Source: Rhodospirillales bacterium (GTDB lineage: Bacteria > Pseudomonadota > Alphaproteobacteria > Rhodospirillales > JANQFP01). From it: DNA of 64,000 nt. Location of the stretch: assembly GCA_028277795.1 (NCBI GenBank), contig JANQFP010000166.1, positions 31,654 through 95,653 on the forward strand, read 5' to 3'. How positions within the stretch are numbered: position 1 is the first letter of the stretch; each line of letters starts with the position of its first letter. The notes under the pieces were generated by a model, which saw only the letters and a list, made by a program, of their open reading frames with translations, made no database searches and had not been told where the DNA came from. Made by a program: the position numbers and the translations under genes. This document shows, piece after piece, positions 13,865 to 24,436 of the stretch.

Positions 13865-15416
13865 CGTAAAGTGTCTCGACGGTGATCAGGCCGACGCCCT
13901 GCTCGTGGGCGAAGCGTTCGGTGTTTCGACGGGCCTTGCCGCGCACGAAGAACGGGACCTTCCGCAGCTCCAGCTCGGCCTCTTCCGCCCACCCGATGGC
14001 GGCTTCGTCGGCGGACAGGCGGGACGGCACGGCCGGTTCCGGCTCCGACGCGCGGTCGGCGCGCAGGGCGGCGGTTCCGAGGTGGGACGGCGCCGCCCCG
14101 TCGTGGAACTCGAAATCGTCGCGGAACATGGTGATCAGGTGCTCTTCGAGGCCCATCATCAGCGGGTGCACCCACGTGTCGAACAGGACGTTCGCCCCCT
14201 CGAAGCCCATCTGCGGCGAATAGCGGGCCGGATAGTCCTGGACGTGCACCGGCGCCGAGATCACGGCGCAGGGGATGCCCAGCCTCTTGGCGACGTGCCG
14301 TTCCATCTGGGTGCCCAGCACCAGTTCCGGCTGCAGGTCGGCGACCGCGGCCTCGACCTCCAGGTAGTCGTCGGTGATCAGGGCCTCGACGTCGTGGGCC
14401 CTCGCCGCCTCGCGGACCTCGCGGGCGAACTCGCGGCTGTAGGTGCCGAGGCCGGCCACCGTGAAGCCGAATTCCTCGGCCGCCACCCGTGCCGCGGCAA
14501 GGACGTGGGTGGCATCGCCGAAGATGAACACCCGCTTGCCGGTCAGATAGGTGGAATCCACCGAATGGGAGTACCACGGCAGCCGCGACGGCTCGCCCGC
14601 CAGCGCCGGGGCCGGATCGACACCGGCGACCCGCGCCACCTCGTCGACGAAGTCGCGCGTCGCGCCGACGCCGATGGGCACGGTCGCGACCAGGGGCTGC
14701 CCGAAGGTGCGCTTGAGCCATTGGGCGGCGACATTCGCCACCTCGGGATACAGGGCCACGTTGAAGTCGGCCTCGCCCAGCCGGGCGAGGTCGGCGGGAG
14801 TCGCCCCGAGCGGTGCGACGACGTGCACATCGACACCCATGCGGCCGAGCAGGTCGGTCACTTCGCGCACGTCGTCGCGATGCCGGAAACCGAGCGCCGT
14901 GGGACCGAGCAGGTTGCAGCGCGGCCGCGCACCGGGCCGGCGCTCCCGCGGCTCCGCTGCGGACCGTTGCCCGGCGGCCCCGGCGAAGGCGCGGACCAGC
15001 CGATAGAACGTCTCGGCCGCCCCCCAGTTCTCCTTCTTCTGATAGGACGGCAGGTCGAGCGGAATGACCGGGATCGGCAGGGCGAGTGCACTCGCCAGAC
15101 CGCCCGGATCGTCCTGCAGAAGCTCGGCGGTGCACGAGGATCCGACGATCATGGCTTGCGGCCGGAACCGTTCGTACGCCTCGCGGGCCGCGGTCTTGAA
15201 CAGCTCGGCCGTGTCGCTGCCCAGATCCCGCGCCTGGAACGTCGTGTAGGTCACCGGCGGCCGTTTCGACCGGCGCTCGATCATGGTGAACAGCAGATCG
15301 GCGTAGGTGTCGCCCTGGGGGGCGTGCAGCACGTAGTGCAGGCCCTCCATGGCCGTGGCGACGCGCATGGCGCCCACATGGGGCGGTCCCTCGTAGGTCC
15401 AGACCGTGAGCTTCAT
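13839..15416 (-). CDS. bchB: Dark-operative protochlorophyllide reductase subunit BchB
   Basis: A 525-residue NifK-like catalytic subunit. It has the unusual aspartate ligand of the NB cluster at position 36 ([13 protein letters not shown]), as established for the Rhodobacter enzyme, and [18 protein letters not shown] near residue 95. Further conserved parts are [44 protein letters not shown] and the C-terminal PCP-reductase-type domain [25 protein letters not shown]. It forms the heterotetramer with BchN and lies 4 bp after it. Confidence 0.97.
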
Positions 15417-15420
15417 GGCC

Positions 15421-17330
<1,910 letters not shown>

Positions 17331-17488
17331 CTGTTGACAACACCTGGCTGTGAGTTACTAATTCAACCCTGAGGGGGGCGTCGTGCGCCCACGAATCCGC
17401 GGGGGGCCAGATGGATCAGGTCTGGGGCGTATTCGGTTCGTCGAGAAATCAAGACGCGTCTCCCCGCGCGTACTCGAAAACGAGTTCG

Positions 17489-17517
17489 ACTCTAGACGCC
17501 CCCCGCCCCTATGTCAA
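17489..17517 (-). promoter_or_regulatory. Candidate promoter of the bchF superoperon
   Basis: On the minus strand, TTGACA (17517 down to 17512) is followed after 17 bp by TAGAGT (17494 to 17489). The -35 sequence lies inside the left PpsR-type palindrome, so repressor binding would block RNA polymerase. The untranslated leader to bchF would be about 150 nt. Confidence 0.6.
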
Positions 17518-17555
17518 CACAACTGAACACTTCAGTGCGTCAACACGACTTGACA
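17512..17555. promoter_or_regulatory. Double PpsR/CrtJ operator between bchF and ppaA
   Basis: TGTCAACACAACTGAACA at 17512-17529 fits TGT-N12-ACA exactly. CGTCAACACGACTTGACA at 17538-17555 fits it with one changed base. They are 8 bp apart, which is the spacing known for cooperative CrtJ/PpsR binding at bch and crt promoters. The right halves touch the -35 elements of promoters in both directions. Confidence 0.85.
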
Positions 17556-17578
17556 TCTCCGAACGGAGTGGCCCTAAT
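17550..17578 (+). promoter_or_regulatory. Candidate promoter of ppaA-ppsR
   Basis: TTGACA at 17550-17555 and CCTAAT at 17573-17578 with 17-bp spacing form a sigma-70-like promoter. The -35 overlaps the right PpsR palindrome, which suggests that PpsR autoregulates its own operon. The leader to ppaA would be about 120 nt. Confidence 0.55.
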
Positions 17579-17705
17579 GGCATGGCCACTGATCGCGGTC
17601 GGTCTTACCACGAGCTGATTTCGGTCGCCGCGTCGGGCTCATGGAGGGTGTCAACGTGCTGAAGACGCACGGTTAGTCCTGCGACATCGCCCTGGGAGAA
17701 CGCCC

Positions 17706-18602
17706 ATGACCGAAGTGCGACAGCTCATAATTGAAGAGCCCGGCTGGGACCAAAAGGACGACATCCGCCTTGTGGATCAGCAGAAGAAGAAGACGGCCCC
17801 GAGCGGCTGGGCCGACTCGCGGCGGGCCAAGTTCGGCCGCACCATCGAGGGTGACATCATTCCCCGGCTCATGGTGGCCCACAAAGCGGACACGGCGCAG
17901 TCGGACGGCGGGCAGGCGCTCGATGACGGCGCGGTATCGGAATTCGCCAAGGTCCTGCTGGCGCAGGACACGACGCCGGCCGCCACGTTCGTTGACGAGT
18001 TGTGCACGCGCGACGTTCCGTTGGAGTCGGTCTTCCTCGACTATATGGCGCCGGCGGCCAAGCGGCTCGGCGATCTGTGGGAGGCCGACCAATGCAGTTT
18101 CACCGACGTCACGGTGGCACTCGGCCGGCTCCAGCAGACTCTGCGCGTCCTGAGCCGGGCCTTCTACGACGAGGCCCTGTTGTGGGAGTACGGCCGCCGC
18201 GCCCTGCTGGTTCCCGCTCCCGGTGAACAGCACACCTTCGGCCCGCTCATGGTCGCCGAGTTCATGCGCCGGGCGGGCTGGGACGTGTTTTCCGAACCCG
18301 GCGTCTCGCCCCGTGAGGTGGTGGCGAACGTCCGCGCCGAATGGTTCGACGTGGTCGGGGTGTCGGTCAGCAGCGAGCAGCATTTGGAGCCGCTGTCGGC
18401 CATGATCCGCACGATCCGTCGTGAATCGTTGAACCCGTCCGTCGGCATCATGGTCGGCGGCAACGCCTTTATCGACCATCCGGAGTTCGTCACCCTTGTC
18501 GGTGCAGACGCCACTGCCGCGGATGCCCTGCAAGCGGTCAACCAGGCTGAGAACATGCTGACTCTGCTCCCCGCCAGCAGCGCGGAGGGCAGTAGCCCGT
18601 AG
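17706..18602 (+). CDS. ppaA: PpsR antirepressor PpaA/AerR (B12-binding)
   Basis: A 298-residue regulator of the PpaA/AerR family: a helical cap region (about 75-165) with VFLDYMAPAAKRLGDLWEADQCSFTDVTVALGR split across it, then a short cobalamin-binding domain (about 168-285) with LVPAPGEQHTFGPLMVAEF. His176 in GEQH corresponds to the axial cobalamin ligand seen in AerR. MVGGNAFIDHPEF marks the end of the Rossmann-like fold. In Rhodobacter the light-exposed B12 adduct of AerR relieves CrtJ/PpsR repression. It is cotranscribed with ppsR, 25 bp upstream, and a GGGAG ribosome site precedes the ATG. Confidence 0.93.
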   Translation: MTEVRQLIIEEPGWDQKDDIRLVDQQKKKTAPSGWADSRRAKFGRTIEGDIIPRLMVAHKADTAQSDGGQALDDGAVSEFAKVLLAQDTTPAATFVDELCTRDVPLESVFLDYMAPAAKRLGDLWEADQCSFTDVTVALGRLQQTLRVLSRAFYDEALLWEYGRRALLVPAPGEQHTFGPLMVAEFMRRAGWDVFSEPGVSPREVVANVRAEWFDVVGVSVSSEQHLEPLSAMIRTIRRESLNPSVGIMVGGNAFIDHPEFVTLVGADATAADALQAVNQAENMLTLLPASSAEGSSP

Positions 18603-18627
18603 GGAGTATCACCTGGCAGTCGAGGTC

Positions 18628-20034
18628 GTGAAGCAGTTTCAAAGTCCACAAGAATCGCTGGGCGACCTCGATGCCAAGACGGCCAGCACGGTCATCTCGG
18701 CGGCCGCCGATGTTGCGCTGATCATTGACGCGGACGGGGTCGTTCGCGACCTCGCCTATGGCAGCGCCAGTTTCGCACCGGACGAGTATTCGCGATGGGT
18801 CGGCCAGCCCTGGGCCGACATCGTCACCACGGAAAGCCGGCCCAAGGTCGAGGCGCTGATTCACCAAGCGTCGTCCGAGGCCGGCGGCCCCTGGCGCCAA
18901 GTCAATCACAAGTCTCTGCGCGGCGCCCCGGTTCCGGTCATGTATGCCAGCGTACCCATCGGCGACGACGGCCGCGTGGTGGCGATCGGCCGCGATCTCA
19001 GCGACGTGGCGGCGCTCCAGCAGCGGCTGGTCCACGCGCAACAGTCCCTGGAACGGGACTACGCCCGCCTGCGCCAGGCGGAAATGCGCTATCGGCTGCT
19101 GTTCCAGATGACCTCGGAGGCCGTTCTGGTGGTCGATGCCGCGACCCAAATGGTCACCGAGACCAACCCGGCAGGCATCGAGCTGCTCGGCGGAGACGCC
19201 AATCAGATCGTCGGCCGGAGGTTCCCCGAGAACTTCGACCGCCAAGGCACGCAAGCCGTGGAATCCCTCATGGCGACGGTCAGGGCCGTCGGGCGGGGTG
19301 ACAGTGTCCGGGCCCAGTCGGCGGACGGATCGCGGGAGTTCGTCGTCTCAACGTCGTTGTTCCGCCAGGATCAGGCCTCTTACTACCTGGTCCGGCTGTC
19401 GCCGGTCAAAACCGATCAGGCCGGCGCCGAGCCGCTCGAAGCTAGATCCACCTTGTGCCGTTTTGTCGAGAACTCCCCCGACGGTTTCATCGTCACCGAC
19501 CCCAACGGCCGGGTCATGGTCGCCAACCGCGCATTCCTCGACATGGCCCAGCTCGCCGTGGAGAAACAGGCGACCGGCGAGTCCCTGGAGAGGTGGCTCG
19601 GACGGCCCGGGGTGGACCTCAAGGTCCTGGTCAACAACTTGCGGGAGCATGGGTCCATACGGTTGTTCTCGACCACCCTGCGCGGCGAGCACGGCAGCAC
19701 CATCGAGGTCGAGGTCTCGGCGGCATCCGTTTCCGACGGCGATCAGCTTCACTTCGCGTTCGTCATCCGCAACGTTCGCCAGCGTCCCAGCCCCGCCCAC
19801 CGGGAGGGCAAGGAGCTGCCGCGCTCGGTCGAACAACTGACCGAACTGGTCGGCGGCGTCCCGCTGAAGGAGATCGTCCGTGAATCGACCGACCTGATCG
19901 AGCGCCTGTGCATCGAGGCGGCCCTCGAGTTGACCGGCGACAACCGGGCCTCCGCCGCCGAACTGCTCGGCCTCAGCCGGCAGAGCCTGTACGTGAAGCT
20001 GCGGCGCTACGGCCTCGAGGACAGCGGGTCTTGA
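18628..20034 (+). CDS. ppsR: Photosynthesis gene repressor PpsR/CrtJ
   Basis: A 468-residue transcription factor with an N-terminal PAS-like domain (about 18-125), a glutamine-rich coiled linker (LQQRLVHAQQSLERDYARLRQ split over 130-150), two PAS domains (about 150-260 and 272-375) and a C-terminal Fis-type helix-turn-helix (ALELTGDNRASAAELLGLSR, then QSLYVKLRRYGL). Cys277 and Cys428 sit where redox-active cysteines of PpsR are found. It represses pigment and light-harvesting genes through TGT-N12-ACA boxes; three such sites occur in this window. GTG at 18628 is the usual call; AGGGAG at 18601-18606 is better spaced for CTG at 18613, five codons earlier, so the start is unsettled. Confidence 0.94.
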   Translation: MKQFQSPQESLGDLDAKTASTVISAAADVALIIDADGVVRDLAYGSASFAPDEYSRWVGQPWADIVTTESRPKVEALIHQASSEAGGPWRQVNHKSLRGAPVPVMYASVPIGDDGRVVAIGRDLSDVAALQQRLVHAQQSLERDYARLRQAEMRYRLLFQMTSEAVLVVDAATQMVTETNPAGIELLGGDANQIVGRRFPENFDRQGTQAVESLMATVRAVGRGDSVRAQSADGSREFVVSTSLFRQDQASYYLVRLSPVKTDQAGAEPLEARSTLCRFVENSPDGFIVTDPNGRVMVANRAFLDMAQLAVEKQATGESLERWLGRPGVDLKVLVNNLREHGSIRLFSTTLRGEHGSTIEVEVSAASVSDGDQLHFAFVIRNVRQRPSPAHREGKELPRSVEQLTELVGGVPLKEIVRESTDLIERLCIEAALELTGDNRASAAELLGLSRQSLYVKLRRYGLEDSGS

Positions 20035-20107
20035 TACCCCCGCACGGGGTCGTCCGTTCCGTCCCCGCCGCACGGTTGACGGAGGCCCGAAAAGGCTCGG
20101 TCACGAG

Positions 20108-20151
20108 TGTCAGGATTCGTTGACAGTTATTTGTGTCAGATTATAGTGTTT
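20108..20151 (+). promoter_or_regulatory. bchG promoter with PpsR box
   Basis: TTGACA (20120-20125) and TATAGT (20142-20147) with a 16-bp spacer form a strong sigma-70 promoter. TGTCAGGATTCGTTGACA (20108-20125) is an exact TGT-N12-ACA box covering the -35. Eight bp further a second TGTCAG half-site starts at 20134 but lacks the ACA half. The expected transcription start (about 20153-20156) coincides with the bchG ATG at 20156. Confidence 0.8.
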
Positions 20152-20155
20152 TGCC

Positions 20156-21070
20156 ATGACATCGCCGGCATCCGTTGCGCTCGTTGATTCGCGCCCGACC
20201 TTGTCGGCGGCTCTAACCCTCTTGAAGCCCGTCACTTGGTTCGCGCCCATGTGGGCCTTCGGGTGCGGCGTCGTCTCCAGCGGGCTGCCCGTGCAGGACC
20301 GGTGGCTGGTGGTGGTGGCGGGCGTGCTGCTCGCCGGGCCCCTGGTCTGCGGCACCAGCCAGGCGGTCAACGACTGGTTCGACCGCCATGTGGATGCCAT
20401 CAACGAGCCGGATCGGCCGATCCCCTCCGGGCGTGTACCGGGCCGCTGGGGCCTCTACATCGCCATCGGCTGGACGCTGCTGTCCCTGGTCGTCGCGGCG
20501 TTTCTCGGCGCGTGGGTGCTGGGCGCCGCGGTCGTCGGTCTCGCGTTGGCCTGGGCCTACAGCGCACCGCCCATCCGGCTCAAGCAGAACGGATGGTGGG
20601 GCAACGCGGCGGTCGCCGTCTCCTATGAAGGGCTCGCCTGGTTCACTGGGGCCGCCGTCATGATCGGCGCCCTGCCCGACTGGCGCATCATCGCCTTGGC
20701 CGCGCTCTACAGCGCCGGCGCCCACGGCATCATGACCCTCAACGACTTCAAGTCGGTCGAGGGCGACCGGCGCATGGGCATCCGGTCGCTGCCGGCGACC
20801 CTCGGCGTGACCACCGCGGCGCGGCTGGCATGCGTGGTCATGGCGCTGCCCCAGGTCATCGTGGTGGCGCTGCTCTTCACCTGGGGATTCCCCATGCACG
20901 CCGGTGTGGTTACCCTCCTGGTGCTGGTGCAGGGGGTGCTGATGGCGCGCCTCCTCAGCGATCCCCGCCGGCACGCCCCCTGGTACAACGCCACGGGCAC
21001 CACCCTCTCGGTGTCCGGCATGATGGTCAGTGCCTTCGCCATCGGCTCGACCCTCGCGGTGACGCCATGA
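20156..21070 (+). CDS. bchG: Bacteriochlorophyll synthase BchG
   Basis: A 304-residue UbiA-type prenyltransferase that esterifies bacteriochlorophyllide a with geranylgeranyl (or phytyl) diphosphate. The diphosphate/Mg-binding motif NDWFDRHVDAINEPDRPIPSG (residues about 76-96) and the second acidic motif NDFKSVEGDRRMGIRSLPA near 196 are intact, with eight to nine predicted helices. No ribosome-binding site precedes the ATG and the predicted promoter ends right at it, so the mRNA may be leaderless. It overlaps bch2 by 4 bp. Confidence 0.96.
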   Translation: MTSPASVALVDSRPTLSAALTLLKPVTWFAPMWAFGCGVVSSGLPVQDRWLVVVAGVLLAGPLVCGTSQAVNDWFDRHVDAINEPDRPIPSGRVPGRWGLYIAIGWTLLSLVVAAFLGAWVLGAAVVGLALAWAYSAPPIRLKQNGWWGNAAVAVSYEGLAWFTGAAVMIGALPDWRIIALAALYSAGAHGIMTLNDFKSVEGDRRMGIRSLPATLGVTTAARLACVVMALPQVIVVALLFTWGFPMHAGVVTLLVLVQGVLMARLLSDPRRHAPWYNATGTTLSVSGMMVSAFAIGSTLAVTP

Positions 21071-22425
21071 CCACCGCGCCTCTCGGCTGGACCGGGATTG
21101 TTCGATTGGGCCTGGTGCAGACGGCGCTGGGCGCCATCGTCGTGCTGACCACATCGACCATGAACCGGGTGATGGTGGTCGAACTGGCCCTGCCGGCCAT
21201 GTTGCCCGGCATCCTGGTGGCCATTCACTACGCCGTTCAGATGCTGCGGCCGCGCCTCGGCTACTTCTCCGACGTCGGCGGCAGACGGACCCCGTGGATC
21301 GTCGGCGGCATGGCGCTCCTGGGCCTGTCCGGCGTGGGCGCGGCGGTGGCGACGGCGTGGATGGAGACCAACACGGCCGCCGGCATTGTCCTCGCGGTCG
21401 TCGCCTTCGTGCTCATCGGCGTCGGCGTCGGCGCGACCGGGACGTCGCTCCTGGTGCTGCTGGCGGAGAAGGTGGATTCCCGCCGCCGGGCGGCCGCGGC
21501 GACCATCGTCTGGGTGATGATGATCGCCGGGTTCGTGGTCACTGCCACGGCGGCCGGCGAGTTCCTAGACCCGTTCTCGTCGGCCCGCCTGGTCGCGGTC
21601 ACGGCAACGGTCGCCGCGGCGGCGTTCCTGCTCACGGTTGTGGCGGTCCGCAACGTGGAGGGGCCCTCGAAACCGTCGGTCCCCGCCAACGCGGAGTCCG
21701 AAGCCGAGGAAAAGCCGCCATTCCGCGAGGCCTTCGCCCAGGTGTGGTCCGAGCCGCGGGCGCGGCGGTTCGCCATCTTCGTCTTCGTATCCATGCTCGG
21801 CTACAGCGGCCAGGACCTGATTCTGGAGCCGTTCGCAGGCGCCGTGTTCGGGCTCACGCCGGGCGAGTCGACCAAGTTGGCCGGCATCCAGCACGCCGGT
21901 GTGTTGATCGGGATGATCCTTGTCGGCATCGCCGGGAGCTCCGTCGTCGGATCCCGGCTCGGGTCGCTGCGTGCCTGGATGATCGGCGGCTGCATTGCCT
22001 CGGCGGCAGCGTTGTTCAATCTCGCCGTCGCTGGATACGTCGCTCCCGACTGGCCGTTGCGCGGGTCGGTGTTCGCGCTCGGCGTGGCCAACGGGGCCTT
22101 CGCCGTCGCCGCCATCGGATCGATGATGGGACTGGTCGCCGCCGGCCGGGCGTCCCGCGAAGGCGTCCGGATGGGTCTGTGGGGGGCGGCGCAGGCGATC
22201 GCGTTCGGCCTGGGCGGCATCCTTGCCACGTCTGCCGTCGACCTCACCCGGTTTCTTTCCGACTCGTCCGTCGCCGCCTACGCCACCGTGTTCGCGTGCG
22301 AGGCCGCCCTGTTCATCGTCGCCGCCGCCATCGTCACGCGGCTAGGCCCGTCGCGGGCCGAGGAACCGCCTATTCGTTTGCTGCAACCCGGCCAAACCTA
22401 CGCGGCCGGCCTGGATCAGGCGTGA
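21067..22425 (+). CDS. PucC/BCD-family membrane protein linked to bchG (Bch2/ORF428)
   Basis: A 452-residue, 12-helix relative of LhaA and PucC, starting MTTAPLGWTGIVRLGLVQTALG with TSTMNRVMVVELALPAMLPG, LRPRLGYFSDVGGRRTPWI and GYSGQDLILEPFAGAVFGL. It is the homologue of the gene between bchG and bchP in Rhodobacter (orf428 or bch2), thought to handle bacteriochlorophyll delivery or complex assembly. The start ATG overlaps the bchG stop (ATGA). Confidence 0.93.
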   Translation: MTTAPLGWTGIVRLGLVQTALGAIVVLTTSTMNRVMVVELALPAMLPGILVAIHYAVQMLRPRLGYFSDVGGRRTPWIVGGMALLGLSGVGAAVATAWMETNTAAGIVLAVVAFVLIGVGVGATGTSLLVLLAEKVDSRRRAAAATIVWVMMIAGFVVTATAAGEFLDPFSSARLVAVTATVAAAAFLLTVVAVRNVEGPSKPSVPANAESEAEEKPPFREAFAQVWSEPRARRFAIFVFVSMLGYSGQDLILEPFAGAVFGLTPGESTKLAGIQHAGVLIGMILVGIAGSSVVGSRLGSLRAWMIGGCIASAAALFNLAVAGYVAPDWPLRGSVFALGVANGAFAVAAIGSMMGLVAAGRASREGVRMGLWGAAQAIAFGLGGILATSAVDLTRFLSDSSVAAYATVFACEAALFIVAAAIVTRLGPSRAEEPPIRLLQPGQTYAAGLDQA

Positions 22426-22430
22426 GACCC

Positions 22431-23636
22431 ATGGACACCATTGAAACCTTCGATGCGGTTGTGGTCGGCGGGGGGCCGGCCGGGGCGACAGCAGCGACCG
22501 ACCTAGCCAATGCCGGCCGGTCGGTGCTGCTGCTCGACCGGGCGGGCAAGATCAAGCCGTGCGGCGGCGCTATCCCGCCGCGCCTCATCCGCGACTTCGC
22601 CATCCCCGAGTCCCTGCTGGTCGCCCGCGTGGGCAGCGCCCGCGTCGTCGCCCCGTCCGGCAAGCGCGTGGACATGCCCATCAATGGCGGCTTCGTCGGC
22701 ATGGTCGACCGCGAGGAGTTCGACGAATGGCTGCGGGTGCGGGCGGCGGACGCCGGCGCGGTGCGGCGGGACGGCACGTTCGAGCAGTTGACCCGGGACT
22801 CGGACGGGACCGCCGTCGTCCACTACCGGCCGAAATCCGGCGTGAATGGCGCCGGCGACCTGGTGCAGGTGCGGGCTCGTGCCGTGATCGGGGCCGACGG
22901 CGCCAACTCGGCCGTGGCCCGCGCGACCTTGCCGGCCGACGAGCGCATGCCCCACGTATTCGCCTACCATGAGATCGTCCGCTCGCCGAGCGAAGGTGGC
23001 GCCGCCGAGTTCGACGGCACGCGCTGCGACATCTATTACGAGGGCCACGTTTCGCCGGACTTCTACGGCTGGGTGTTCCCCCATGGAGAGACCACCAGCG
23101 TCGGGACCGGAACGGCGCACAAGGGGTTTTCCCTGCGCGATGCGGTCGGGGCGCTGCGCGGCGCCACCGGGCTCGCCGACGTGGAGACCTTGCGCCGCGA
23201 AGGGGCGCCGATCCCGCTGCGCCCCCGTCGGCGCTGGGACAACGGACGCGACGTGGTGCTGGTCGGCGACGCGGCGGGGACGGTCGCCCCCGCCTCGGGC
23301 GAGGGCATCTACTACGCCATGGCCGGTGGCCGGCTGGTGGCCGAGGCCGTCGACGCCTTCGTCGCGTCCGGTGATGCGCGCGTCCTGGCGACGGCGCGCA
23401 AGCGCTTCATGAAGGCGCATGGCAAGGTGTTCTGGGTCCTTGGACTGCTGCAGCGGTTCTGGTATTCGAACGACCGGCGGCGCGAGCAGTTCGTCAACAT
23501 CTGCCGCGACCCCGACGTGCAGCAGCTCACCTGGGAAGCGTACATGAACAAGGAGCTCGTCCGCCGGAAGCCCCTCGCCCACGTGCGGATCTTCTTCAAG
23601 GACCTGGCGCACTTGTTCCGCCTGGTGTCTCCGTGA
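22431..23636 (+). CDS. bchP: Geranylgeranyl (bacterio)chlorophyll reductase BchP
   Basis: A 401-residue FAD flavoprotein that reduces three double bonds of the geranylgeranyl tail to phytyl. The FAD Rossmann motif VVVGGGPAGATAATDLA is at residues 9-25; KIKPCGGAIPPRLIRDF near 42 is typical of the family, and the second FAD contact is VLVGDAAGTVAPASGEGIYY near 280. ATG at 22431, five bp after the bch2 stop, gives the family length. It overlaps tspO by 4 bp. Confidence 0.96.
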   Translation: MDTIETFDAVVVGGGPAGATAATDLANAGRSVLLLDRAGKIKPCGGAIPPRLIRDFAIPESLLVARVGSARVVAPSGKRVDMPINGGFVGMVDREEFDEWLRVRAADAGAVRRDGTFEQLTRDSDGTAVVHYRPKSGVNGAGDLVQVRARAVIGADGANSAVARATLPADERMPHVFAYHEIVRSPSEGGAAEFDGTRCDIYYEGHVSPDFYGWVFPHGETTSVGTGTAHKGFSLRDAVGALRGATGLADVETLRREGAPIPLRPRRRWDNGRDVVLVGDAAGTVAPASGEGIYYAMAGGRLVAEAVDAFVASGDARVLATARKRFMKAHGKVFWVLGLLQRFWYSNDRRREQFVNICRDPDVQQLTWEAYMNKELVRRKPLAHVRIFFKDLAHLFRLVSP

Positions 23637-24130
23637 CCGGAGAGCGACGGCAGACCTGGGCCCCCTTTCTCGTCGCTGCCCTCGCCACGATCGCGGTGGC
23701 GGCCGTCGGCAACGTCCTGACCGACCTGGGGCCTTGGTATCAGGCGCTGGAGAAGCCGTCCTGGCAGCCGCCCCGCTGGGCGTTTCCCTTGGCATGGACC
23801 ACCATCTTCACCCTGGCCGCCGGCGCGGCGGCCCTGGCGTGGCGGGGCGCCTCCACCGGCGCGCGCCGAGCGGCGATCGTCGGGTTTTTCGCCATCAACG
23901 GGGCACTCAACATCCTCTGGAGCGCGTTGTTCTTCCAGCTCCAGCGTCCGGACTGGGCGTTGATCGAAAACGTCTTCTTGTGGCTGTCCGTCGCATCACT
24001 GATCGTGGTCGTCGCCCGCGCCTCCCGGGCCGCGGTCTGGCTGTTGGTTCCGTATTTGGCCTGGGTCACCGTGGCCGGATATCTCAACTTCACTGTGGTC
24101 CGGCTCAACGAACCCTTTCCCGGGGCGTGA
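23633..24130 (+). CDS. tspO: TspO/MBR-family tryptophan-rich sensory protein
   Basis: A 165-residue protein with five predicted helices. Signature parts include WYQALEKPSWQPPRWAFP near residue 35 and FAINGALNILWSALFF near 85. TspO binds porphyrins and related ligands in the outer or cytoplasmic membrane; in Rhodobacter sphaeroides it modulates photosynthesis gene expression in the PpsR pathway. It starts at GTG 23633, which overlaps the bchP stop (GTGA). Its place beside ppsR-bchGP fits a role in tetrapyrrole sensing. Confidence 0.93.
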   Translation: MTGERRQTWAPFLVAALATIAVAAVGNVLTDLGPWYQALEKPSWQPPRWAFPLAWTTIFTLAAGAAALAWRGASTGARRAAIVGFFAINGALNILWSALFFQLQRPDWALIENVFLWLSVASLIVVVARASRAAVWLLVPYLAWVTVAGYLNFTVVRLNEPFPGA

Positions 24131-24134
24131 GGCC

Positions 24135-24416
24135 ATGTGGGCCGGGTTGGACGCGCTGCTCGCATCCGGCCATGCGGTCGACCTTATCCTGGGGCTCCTG
24201 CTGGTCGAGGTCCTGGCATTGATCGCCTACCGTCGGGTCACCGGACGCGGCGTCCCGCTGGCCGACGTCGCCACCACCGCGCTGTCGGGAGCCTGCCTGC
24301 TGCTGGCCCTGCGGGCCGCGCTGGTGGGCTGGTCGCCGGCCTGGATCGTCCTTTGCCTGGCCGGCGCGCTGGTCGCGCACTTGGCCGACCTCCGGCGCCG
24401 CCTGCGAGCCGAGTGA
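24135..24416 (+). CDS. Small hydrophobic membrane protein, unknown function
   Basis: A 93-residue ORF starting 4 bp after tspO, so probably its operon partner. It has three hydrophobic segments (about 14-32, 44-65 and 67-83) and a basic C-terminus (LRRRLRAE). No family is recognised with certainty. Its codon use resembles its neighbours and it closes the bchG operon before the convergent ubiG. Confidence 0.7.
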   Translation: MWAGLDALLASGHAVDLILGLLLVEVLALIAYRRVTGRGVPLADVATTALSGACLLLALRAALVGWSPAWIVLCLAGALVAHLADLRRRLRAE

Positions 24417-24436
24417 TGCTGGATCCCGCCCGCGCA

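Noticed and set aside
17331..17360. A further PpsR box just before the bchF start (TGTCAACAGATGTATACG on the minus strand)
   Set aside because: The right half is ACG instead of ACA and there is no paired box at 8 bp, so it is only a near match.
21067..22425. Naming this gene pucC
   Set aside because: It belongs to the same family, but no pucBA genes are adjacent and the bchG-bchP setting fits the bch2/orf428 paralogue better.
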